A stretch of DNA of 57,983 nucleotides, from positions 1-57,983 of the forward strand of contig NZ_BMUY01000024.1 of the NCBI RefSeq assembly GCF_014650435.1. Direction: 5' to 3'. The position numbers and the translations under genes were made by a program. This DNA comes from Streptomyces tendae. GTDB taxonomy: Bacteria; Actinomycetota; Actinomycetes; Streptomycetales; Streptomycetaceae. This document shows, piece by piece, positions 51,341-57,983 of this stretch; position 1 is the stretch's first letter; every line of letters begins with the position of its first letter. The notes beneath the pieces are model-generated. The model was given only the letters and a program-made list of their open reading frames with translations, did not search any database and was not told the DNA's origin.

Positions 51341-51361
51341 CGGCCCGCCCCGACGAGATCC

Positions 51362-53200
51362 CTACAGCACGTCGGTCTCGGCGTCGACGTACCCGAACGC
51401 GTGGGCCATGTGCACCAGGGCCTCCCGTAGCAGGTGCTGCCGCTCGGCCCGGTCCATGGTCGGCGCTGCGGTGATGGTGACGGCCAGCTTCGGCCTGGGG
51501 CCGTTGTCGTTCGGACCGAGGGGCCCCAGGTCGACGAGGGTGTCCAGGACTGGCAGGACGCCGTTGCGGGCGGGCTGTTCGCTCGTGATCCGCAGTTCGG
51601 TGGTGGGCGGCGCGGCCCACGTCAGGCTGGCCGGGTCGCCGACGACGTCGGGCAGCAGCTCTGCGGCCGTCTCCCACGCGGCGAGCAGCACGGCCTGCAC
51701 CTCGTCGAGACCCAGCTGCGTGTTCCAGCCGGGTCCGAGGGCCGCGGCCCACGCCTCCGGGTTCTCGATCAGGACGTCCGCGCAGGCGACCACGGTGGAC
51801 TCCATCGTGGTAGGCAGCGCGAGCATGACGGAGGCCGTCACCGCCGGGGTGCCGTCGGGCCCGGCGATCGTGCACGTGTAGCTGGCAGACCGGCCCCAGT
51901 TACCGAAAGGCCCCCGCTCCCACCGGGCGGCGGGCAGCTCTGCGCCCCGGCGGCGGGACAGAAGCGTCACCGCGCCGGCTACCGCACTGTGCGGAAGCAT
52001 CTGCTCGAGATGCGTGCGCCGGGACTTATTGACCTCCAGCGTGCTCGCCTCGTCCCAGGGCAGGTTCACCAGGGCCCGAAGGCGCAGCGCCGGCGTCTGG
52101 CCGGCGGTGCCGATCTCGGCAGAGCGGCCCTGGTCCAGGCTGAAGCGGGGGGCTGGCTGCCACCGCCACACGCCACGTCCCGAGCGGGTCAAGTGTCCCG
52201 GGCCCCACGAGCCGCCGTCGAGGTCGACGCGCCGGGCGTCGGCCGGGATCACCCACGGGGTGTCTGTGTCCGCAGGCGGGCGGGGGAATCCGACGGCCGC
52301 GAGCGGATCCTGGCCGCCCGGTGCCCGGCGGCCGGTTTCGACGGTCGCCTGCCAGACGGGCTCGGCGACGACGACCGCAGGGCGCCCGGGCACCAGGCAC
52401 AGCACCCAGCCCGGCTCGCCGTCGATCTCATGCGACAGATCCTGCAGCACGGTCGCGCCGTGCGCCCACGCCTCCCCGGCGGGCTCCCCCAGCCCCGCGT
52501 CGGCGAGTTCCTCGTAGGCCGCCCTCATCTCCCGCTCACGGTCCGGCAGGCCCTGGCCGACACGCGGCTCGCTGACAGATCCCGCCTCGGACACGGCCTG
52601 CCGGACGAGGTCGGCGAGAGCCTGGGCGGTGGGCATGCCCAAGGCCTGGACACCGGCGGAGAGCAGCTGCACGATCTCGGCACGGGGCAGCCAGTACGTG
52701 CTGTCACCGTCCCGCATCGGCACTGCGACCGTGTCCAGGCGCGGCGCCCCGGATTTGCCCACCGCGGCTGGCACGGCGAAGAGCGCATGGTCGGTCTGCG
52801 CGGGAATCTCGATGAACAGCACCCGCTCGTCGCCCTCTGCCCCCGACCACCCGATGCGCACGCCGCGGGGAGCAGGGGAGACTCGCTGACGGATCAGTTT
52901 GCGGATCTGGTCCACGTTCACCGCAGCCAGTTCGACGCCGACGACTTGGTCCAGGACCTCTTCGTCGTGCTCGAGCCGGGTGGCGATGCCGACGACGATG
53001 ACTCCGCCGCCCCCGTTGGCGAATGCCGCGACATCCTTGGTGAGTTCCTCGACCGCCTTCGGATCGTCCGTCAGTCGGTACGGAGCCTTCTTCGCGTCGA
53101 GCCACTGCGTCTCGCGCAGCCCGAGCAGATAGTCGGGCCGTTGGGCCTCCAGCGCGGCCAGGGCGCCTTTCAGATCGTTCACCACGTCGGCAGTATCCAC
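51362..53200 (-). CDS. Schlafen AlbA_2-domain protein
   Basis: The product (612 residues) has an N-terminal Schlafen AlbA_2/AAA-4 domain (about 25-170): EWLDAK-like TQWLDAKKAPYR, then LTKDVAAFANGGGGVIVVGI, then RVLFIEIPAQTDHALFAV. Residues 200-610 form a large unrecognised region without membrane segments. AlbA_2 domains bind nucleic acid or act as putative nucleases, and are frequent in antiphage and regulatory proteins. The start GTG 53200 is uncertain (a later in-frame start near 53184 is possible). Function is open. Confidence 0.7.
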   Translation of the reverse strand: MDTADVVNDLKGALAALEAQRPDYLLGLRETQWLDAKKAPYRLTDDPKAVEELTKDVAAFANGGGGVIVVGIATRLEHDEEVLDQVVGVELAAVNVDQIRKLIRQRVSPAPRGVRIGWSGAEGDERVLFIEIPAQTDHALFAVPAAVGKSGAPRLDTVAVPMRDGDSTYWLPRAEIVQLLSAGVQALGMPTAQALADLVRQAVSEAGSVSEPRVGQGLPDREREMRAAYEELADAGLGEPAGEAWAHGATVLQDLSHEIDGEPGWVLCLVPGRPAVVVAEPVWQATVETGRRAPGGQDPLAAVGFPRPPADTDTPWVIPADARRVDLDGGSWGPGHLTRSGRGVWRWQPAPRFSLDQGRSAEIGTAGQTPALRLRALVNLPWDEASTLEVNKSRRTHLEQMLPHSAVAGAVTLLSRRRGAELPAARWERGPFGNWGRSASYTCTIAGPDGTPAVTASVMLALPTTMESTVVACADVLIENPEAWAAALGPGWNTQLGLDEVQAVLLAAWETAAELLPDVVGDPASLTWAAPPTTELRITSEQPARNGVLPVLDTLVDLGPLGPNDNGPRPKLAVTITAAPTMDRAERQHLLREALVHMAHAFGYVDAETDVL

Positions 53201-53241
53201 TGGCGCACCGGCCTCCCGCGGCCGAACGTCCCATATGCCGT

Positions 53242-53442
53242 TTGTCGGACGGCGGCACGGACGGAGGGACTGTCGTCGACGTCATCGCTTGGGCTCTGGT
53301 GCCCGTCGCCGGCATGCTGTTCGCGGCCACCGCAGCCGTGCTGATCGTCGGCCTCGCACTGAAAGGCACCGCGTCGCGGGACCGTGCCACGGTCCTCAGT
53401 GCCATCGCCAAGGTGATCCGCGCCGTGCGGGGTCGCAGGTGA
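53242..53442 (+). CDS. Small membrane protein
   Basis: The frame (66 residues, TTG start at 53242, uncertain) has one clear membrane helix (IAWALVPVAGMLFAATAAVLIVGL split in two calls) followed by a basic tail (ATVLSAIAKVIRAVRGRR). Such short proteins are common and unassigned in Streptomyces. It is divergent from the AlbA_2 gene and probably real. Confidence 0.45.
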   Translation: MSDGGTDGGTVVDVIAWALVPVAGMLFAATAAVLIVGLALKGTASRDRATVLSAIAKVIRAVRGRR

Positions 53443-53482
53443 CGGCTCGCCATCGGCCTTCACGGCGCCAGCCGCGGGCGCG

Positions 53483-53735
53483 TCACCCGGACTTCCTCGG
53501 CCGGTGCGCGAGCGCCAATGTCGAGCCGAGATCGAGGCGGATTTCGCTGTAAGTGAGGACCTGTTGCCAGAACAGCGGGGTCAGGCCGTGCCGGTCGGCC
53601 AAGCCGAGCAGTCCGGCCCACCGAGGCTCGGCCAGGACGTCCGAGAGCACGGGGGTGTTGACGTACACATGCGACGTGACATTCGAGCGTGCTGTCGGCC
53701 CACTGGAAGGAGTTGAACGCCGCAACCGAGACATT
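53483..53735 (-). pseudogene. Tn3-family transposase remnant
   Basis: The minus strand reads VYVNTPVLSDVLAEPRWAGLL, then GLTPLFWQQVLTYSEIRLDLGS before TGA 53483. This is the C-terminal domain of Tn3-family transposases (the YVNT...DVLAEPxWA...LTPLFW segment). The catalytic DDE parts are absent. It is a relic. Confidence 0.65.
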
Positions 53736-53837
53736 CAGCGCGTGTGCGACCGACCTTCTGCTCAACTGGCCCAACCTCGCCGCCACCATCCTCAGCATCG
53801 ATAGCATGGCATCACATTCCTTCTCATACCCATGAGT

Positions 53838-54848
53838 TCATGGGCCAGTGATAACACCAATCACATCGAAAACGCGCCGGACGTTACGTCCGAATGCGAT
53901 CACGAAGGCCGCGAAAATAACGAGGGGATAGACGATAGCTCTCGCATCTTCAGGGATGACTCCGGCCCTATCCAGGACTGTTACACCTGCGCTACCGAGG
54001 CCGATAGCAATAAGGTAGCGCAGCGGCTCCCAGTTCCGCTGCCGTGGAATTCCGGTCAACTGCTCCTGGTCAAGTAGCTCACCCACGCGCGCGTGGCAGT
54101 ATCGATCAGCGACTGTCAGCAGCGCATCGGCGATATCCCGAAGGGCCTCAGCGGGGCGACGGTCGAGTTGCGCCTCCAGGCCCATCAGTGCCGCCGCGAC
54201 GTAGCGCTCATGCTCCTTCAGGTGCTTCCTGCGATGTGAGAAGTAGGGGACCGTTCCTCGGCTGTCATGCGCATTGAGTACCCCTCGCCTGACGGTCCGC
54301 AACGTCCGGGAGACCTCGCGCATCCGCCCTGGCTGATCCTCTCCTCCGCGGCGCGCCACCGCGCAGGCGTGAATAGCTTTAGCGCAGTCAACAACGAGCG
54401 CGTACCTGCGAGCCAAAAGCAGCCTCGCCAGTTCATGACGGTGCCTCAGCCAAGCGTCCACACCAGCCCAGCAGAGACCAACGATCATCGCGATCGTGAG
54501 AGCCTCCACCCACCGCTGGCCAGTCGGCCCATAAAGCTCACCTGTCCGTGACGCCTGCTTGATAGGAAGCCAATCGGGCCCATAGATGATGGCACCCAAC
54601 TGGGTGGCCGTAAAAAAGACGGTACCCACTGCTAATAGGAGCGCAAAGAGAAACAATTTCCGTTGCCAGCCCCGGAGATGGAGGCGCCGTCTCAGCGCCA
54701 CGCGTACTCGGAGGGGAACCGGTCTCCCAACCCCGAGCAGCTCGCAATCTGCCCGGACTCCCTCAACAGACGCCTCTAAAGGGCGGTGCGCGGCACCGTC
54801 AACCACAGGAGGCGCTGCGTTCCCCACCTGGTTCAGTTGGCTGGTCAT
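53838..54848 (-). CDS. Membrane protein with central helical domain
   Basis: The product (336 residues, ATG 54848) has two N-terminal membrane helices (LFLFALLLAVGTVFFTATQL and ALTIAMIVGLCWAGVD, about 65-120) and two C-terminal ones (PLRYLIAIGLGSAGVTV and PLVIFAAFVIAFG). Between them is a soluble all-helical region with several Arg/His clusters (RRKHLKEHERYVAAALMGLEAQL). I recognise no family. It has no neighbour that names its job; a zinc-finger/HTH gene lies upstream on the same strand. Confidence 0.6.
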   Translation of the reverse strand: MTSQLNQVGNAAPPVVDGAAHRPLEASVEGVRADCELLGVGRPVPLRVRVALRRRLHLRGWQRKLFLFALLLAVGTVFFTATQLGAIIYGPDWLPIKQASRTGELYGPTGQRWVEALTIAMIVGLCWAGVDAWLRHRHELARLLLARRYALVVDCAKAIHACAVARRGGEDQPGRMREVSRTLRTVRRGVLNAHDSRGTVPYFSHRRKHLKEHERYVAAALMGLEAQLDRRPAEALRDIADALLTVADRYCHARVGELLDQEQLTGIPRQRNWEPLRYLIAIGLGSAGVTVLDRAGVIPEDARAIVYPLVIFAAFVIAFGRNVRRVFDVIGVITGP

Positions 54849-55043
54849 GGCCGCACATCCTGCCAGGGTGCGGCTCACAGGCGCAGGCGTTCTGCGGGCT
54901 TGTCCCTGCCGTTCTGCCGCGCCCGCAAATGCGTCTCCGACCGAAGGCTGGCACCGAAGTGAAGGCCGTTCGAGCCGGGTTCGGTCTGCACGGCGTCGCG
55001 ATGAGGGCGTCCGGGGAGGGCGACGTCAGGGGGAGGCCGAGCT

Positions 55044-56198
55044 CTACGCGGATGGGTGTTCGGTGGCGGCCTGCCACAGGGGGCGGAAGTAGTCGGGCGA
55101 GCCACCGAGGATGCCCAGCAGCAGGACGAGGGTGGGCCAGTCGCAGGGCTCGTCGCGTTCCAGGATGGCGGTGACCTGAGGGGCATGTAGGCGCCAGCGT
55201 GAGTGGACGCAGATCTGCTGCGGCGTCGGCTGGCCGGCCCGCACGTGGAGGGTCCGCAGGGCAGTGGCCAGTTTGCGGACGGCCTGCGCGCGGTTGCTCA
55301 CGCCGGCCAGGGAGTCGATGTCTCTTCGGTCGTCGACCGTGGAACGCGGCGGCCGGCGACGCAGTTGTTCGGTCTCCCATGCCTTGCGGACGATCGCGGG
55401 GTCGGCCTCGCAGGTCTTGGCGAGGCGTTCGGTGATGGCCCAGGAGGGGACACGCTGTCCGCTGAGGATACGGCTGAGGTAGGACGGGGAGCACTGAGCA
55501 CGGCGGGCGAGGTCCTGCAGGGGGGCCTCGGTGGCACGGGCCAGCATGGACAACAGGGGCGCGAGGGTGTTGTACGCGGGCCCGGTGGCCTCGGCTTCCG
55601 CGGGTATCGTGCCGTCGTTCGGGCTGCTCGTGCTGTAGTGCCGGGAGGGCCCGTTCGACAACGCGCTCAGCGACGCGGGGATGGCACGCAGGCTGGACAC
55701 CTGGCGCAGACGACGCAGCACGTAGTCATCGGTGTACCGGTGACGGGCCGTGTCTTCACTGATCGTCAGCGCCTGCCCGATACGCGACCAGGTCACCTGC
55801 CGCAGCCGGGCACGCCCCACCAGACCGGCGGTCAGACAGTCCAGCCGCACGCGCATCTGCTGCGCCTGGCGCAGACACTCTTCCGGGTCGTCACCGCTGA
55901 GCTGGCGGAGCAGAACACGCGCATCGTCCTGCAGATCCCGTATGACCTCGCCCAACAGGTCTTCGAGCTGACCAGGCCCGGAGTGCGGCGGGGTTTCTGA
56001 GGCGGCGCGCGTCGCGGGCTTGGGCCGAGCCGCCGACCGCGGCGGCCGGGGATGCCTGCCCGTCCGCGCGCGGTGCGCCGACTTGCGGCATGCCGCGGAA
56101 CAGTATTTGGGGGGCCGGCCGACTTTGGGAGGTTCCGGCAGAGGCCCCGCACAGAACTCGCAGTGATCCACAGGGTGCTTCTTCCTGTCCTTCGCCAA
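55044..56198 (-). CDS. Zinc-finger plus HTH regulator
   Basis: The start is TTG 56198 (weak ribosome binding site); 384 residues. The N-terminus has a zinc-finger-like CEFCAGPLPEPP...KYCSAACRKSAHRAR (Cys pairs at about 13-36). A middle region contains RLRQVTWSRIGQALTISEDTA. Residues 225-275 form an XRE-type HTH (LQDLARRAQCSPSYLSRILSG, then RLAKTCEADPAIV). A second HTH-like C-terminal part (QVTAILERDEPCDW) follows. Similar multi-part regulators are found in Streptomyces next to small secreted or membrane proteins. Confidence 0.7.
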   Translation of the reverse strand: MAKDRKKHPVDHCEFCAGPLPEPPKVGRPPKYCSAACRKSAHRARTGRHPRPPRSAARPKPATRAASETPPHSGPGQLEDLLGEVIRDLQDDARVLLRQLSGDDPEECLRQAQQMRVRLDCLTAGLVGRARLRQVTWSRIGQALTISEDTARHRYTDDYVLRRLRQVSSLRAIPASLSALSNGPSRHYSTSSPNDGTIPAEAEATGPAYNTLAPLLSMLARATEAPLQDLARRAQCSPSYLSRILSGQRVPSWAITERLAKTCEADPAIVRKAWETEQLRRRPPRSTVDDRRDIDSLAGVSNRAQAVRKLATALRTLHVRAGQPTPQQICVHSRWRLHAPQVTAILERDEPCDWPTLVLLLGILGGSPDYFRPLWQAATEHPSA

Positions 56199-56307
56199 GG
56201 TGTTCAGCTATTGCGTCCCGCGGAGCGGCTGACAATGCCCGGTCGATTTCGTCGCAACGACCAGGCACGCCACGGTTTCGTGAGGCAGCCCTTCGCCATA
56301 GCGCAAA

Positions 56308-56335
56308 GGGGGTGCCGCCTGTCGGCGGCACCCCC
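56308..56335. terminator. Terminator hairpin
   Basis: GGGGGTGCCGCC-tgtc-GGCGGCACCCCC is a perfect 12-bp inverted repeat with a four-base loop. It lies just after the stop of the small hydrophobic gene (minus strand) and separates it from the zinc-finger gene. Confidence 0.75.
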
Positions 56336-56346
56336 TGCTGGCGCGC

Positions 56347-56550
56347 TCAACACCTCAAGCGACGTGCTCCTGTGCAGGTCAGAACACCCCTGATCTGCGC
56401 GACGAGCACACTGGCCAGTACCTGCGCCCCCAGCTCGGCCTGCGCCTGTGCTCCCAGGGTTGCGCTGGAGATCAGCAGAGTCAGCAGTACAGGAATGGCA
56501 AGGAACCCAACGAGGATTGCCTTGCCCGTCTTGGCAACGAGGGCGGACAT
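56347..56550 (-). CDS. Small hydrophobic protein
   Basis: The start is ATG 56550 after AGGGGCG; 67 residues. It has a membrane-like stretch (AILVGFLAIPVLLTLLIS, about 10-28) followed by an Ala-rich amphipathic helix and a Cys pair near the end (TCTGARRLRC). This layout could be a small membrane or secreted peptide. It is followed by a strong terminator. No family is recognised. Confidence 0.55.
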   Translation of the reverse strand: MSALVAKTGKAILVGFLAIPVLLTLLISSATLGAQAQAELGAQVLASVLVAQIRGVLTCTGARRLRC

Positions 56551-57409
56551 TTCGTCGCCCCTGTTAATCTGCTTGCCAGGCGCCTGACGGGCCACAGCAC
56601 CCCTACTGCTGCGGCTTCGGGATGATCGGTACACGTAAATCCCCTTAAAGGTGTCGGGTGTTCGGAGACGCGCGCAGGCCCTCGGATGTGGTTTGCCGAC
56701 CGAGTGAGGACCTGTGCGCGCCCGAGCGTGACCCTAGCGACACTCTGTGCTAAATCCGAATCAGTGCAGAACGGTGCAAAATCTCACCTTTCGCAGGTCA
56801 ACGGTCTGCTGATTTTCGTCACCACGGCCGCTCGGTCGGAACATTCGCCGGGCCAGGGGAAAAGGCCAACTGCACTTGCCAACTCCGTGGTACGGGGCGC
56901 AAGTTGAGGCCGATCGCGAACCTGGCATCGGGGCCATAGGCCATGTACAACCACCGCAGCGGGACCACTCCCCTGGAGGAGATGCGACAAGCCGCCCCTC
57001 AACCAGGACCGGATCGAGAGGCGGCCTTGTCGCGGCGTTCAGGCGTCGGGCTCTTGCCGGAAGTAGTCGGGGGCGAGGTGGCAGAGACGGTCGTCTTCCT
57101 CAGCGACCGGTTCTCGGCGTCATCGTGGCGCCTGGTCATCGTGGACGTCAGTCATGGTCTGGGGGGCGCGGACGAGAACAGGCCCTCGGGGCCGTGCAGG
57201 AAGGCCGCAGCTCCGGCGTCTGGGGCGCCGGGGCCGCGGTGAAGGCGCGCACGGGACATGGGCCAGGCCCCCTGGAGGATGGCATCCGGGGTGGGTGTCT
57301 GCCGCAGGTGTGTGGTATTTGCCGCGGAGGCGATTGAGCCGCGGGCGCCGCCGTTCGATGAGGGCTGCACTGCAGCGGCCCTGGTCGCGTGAGGGGTGCC
57401 GCTGCTGTA
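56551..57409. other. Region with at most a decayed SDR fragment
   Basis: Nothing convincing is present in most of these 859 bases. From about 57030-57170 the plus strand reads GGEVAETVVFLSDRFSASSWRLVIVDVS, which resembles the last helix and strand of an SDR, but the context shows no complete gene. No hairpin or tRNA was found. Confidence 0.4.
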
Positions 57410-57583
57410 CTACTCCTTCGCGGTCGGCAGTTCCCCGGGTCTGACGGCCACCTCGTCGATGCCGGTGGCCCCGGCCTCCTCCAGTTCGTTCCGCCGGTGG
57501 TCGGCGGATACCCGGTCGTAGGCGACGGCGGAGGCACGCGGGGTGCCGTCGGGGTCGGTCCAGGTGAAGCTGTAGCTCTGCAT
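57410..57583 (-). CDS. Small hypothetical protein
   Basis: The frame (57 residues, ATG 57583) reads MQSYSFTWTDPDGTPRASAV and ends GIDEVAVRPGELPTAKE. The alternating strand-like N-terminus and acidic helix (RVSADHRRNELEEAGATG) look folded and the frame has good codon use. It has no recognised family or partner. Confidence 0.5.
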   Translation of the reverse strand: MQSYSFTWTDPDGTPRASAVAYDRVSADHRRNELEEAGATGIDEVAVRPGELPTAKE

Positions 57584-57589
57584 CGCGCC

Positions 57590-57983
57590 TGGCTGGCGCG
57601 GCCGGCGTCTACCGGGAGGTTCTGCTGCTGGCGCGGGAGTTGCTGGTGCCACTTCCCGGCCGCGCCGCCCGGGCCCTCGAACTGGCCGCCCTCAGGCGCC
57701 GGGTCAGGCGCAGGCGCGGGAGCTGGCCGGCTGGGCGGACCCGCGCGCCACCGAGTTCTTCTTCGGCTCCGCCCCGGCCGCTGCCTGGCTGGGGGCCTTC
57801 ATGATTACGCGCCGCACCTGCTGCTCGCCGACGAGACGGCCGGCACCTGGCCAGCGGCCCCGCTCCTGGAGCACCTGGCCGCCGCCCCCCCCCGTTATCT
57901 TCTTCGCGGTCCTGCAAGAGGGCCGCTGGCCTCCGGGCCCGGCATGACTGTTCCCCCCTGTCGAACGGATGACCTGGGGGGTG
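57590..57983 (+). pseudogene. Frameshifted fragment at the right edge
   Basis: The plus strand reads AGVYREVLLLARELLVPLPGRA, then (in another frame) GWADPRATEFFFGSAPAAAWLG, then HDYAPHLLLADETAGTWPAAPLLEHLAAA. At least two frame changes are seen, near 57690 and 57805, and a run of cytosines (57886-57895) marks another. The protein family is unknown. The window ends inside this region. Confidence 0.5.

Noticed and set aside
1..57983. CRISPR arrays, rRNA and tRNA genes
   Set aside because: No regularly spaced short repeats with unique spacers, no tRNA cloverleaf arms with CCA-type ends, and no conserved rRNA segments were recognised.

Overview
The window looks like a Streptomyces-type actinomycete. 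GC is very high, GTG/TTG starts are frequent with GGAGG-type ribosome binding sites, and the gene families are characteristic: a SARP regulator, WhiB, an ECF sigma factor, Tat-exported glycosidases, and remnants of linear-replicon telomere genes. Many frameshifted or truncated genes and IS relics suggest a chromosome arm or a large linear plasmid rather than a core region. All identifications were made by reading the sequence; no database search was run.

Layout. 1-249 is the tail of a MarR regulator. 250-4454 is a self-contained replication cassette: an origin-like region (two ~80 bp inverted arms centred on a 12-bp palindrome, plus GTCCCT repeats), then a primase-polymerase, a P4/D5-type helicase and two small genes, all overlapping at stop/start codons. 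4485-9100 carries an alpha/beta hydrolase, a coiled-coil/winged-helix protein, a metallo-beta-lactamase-fold hydrolase and two cupins. 9320-13411 is a large exported GH2 glycosidase whose catalytic core is interrupted by tandem discoidin units. 13412-18819 holds an IS scrap, a dead FAD monooxygenase, a TetR-SDR-SDR group, a pterin-synthase-like protein, a YbaB-like protein and an ECF sigma factor. 18827-23882 holds a SARP/NB-ARC regulator and a MarR-MFS efflux operon with clear operators.

24047-36852 is accessory: an I36-like secreted protein, a PBP4-type DD-peptidase, an AraC regulator, a broken SDR joined in frame to a hydrolase, a BBE-like flavoprotein, a Doc-like toxin-antitoxin pair, a methyltransferase with an in-frame TGA, a TetR/hemerythrin divergent pair, wrecked ABC-transporter and histidine-kinase genes fused at a deletion, and a live methyltransferase. 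37128-38792 has a remnant matching the N-terminus of the telomere-associated protein Tap and an IS110 tail, flanking a glutamine amidotransferase. A solitary second secY follows.

The most unusual locus is 42344-45529. An 852-residue protein carries two Phd/YefM-like segments, a DnaB-like RecA domain without its Walker A lysine, and a C-terminal region whose motif order resembles a family B DNA polymerase palm. It overlaps a 190-residue HTH protein that resembles the Streptomyces terminal protein Tpg in layout and in a short acidic motif. The order mimics the tap-tpg telomere operon, so I propose a divergent telomere-replication or protein-primed replication module. A second partial copy of the large gene lies at 50503-50850. 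The right end (45673-57983) holds a Cys-His-Asp protein, IS110 and Tn3 relics, a multi-domain immunity-like protein, WhiB, a Schlafen AlbA_2-type protein, a membrane protein, a zinc-finger/HTH protein and several small genes.
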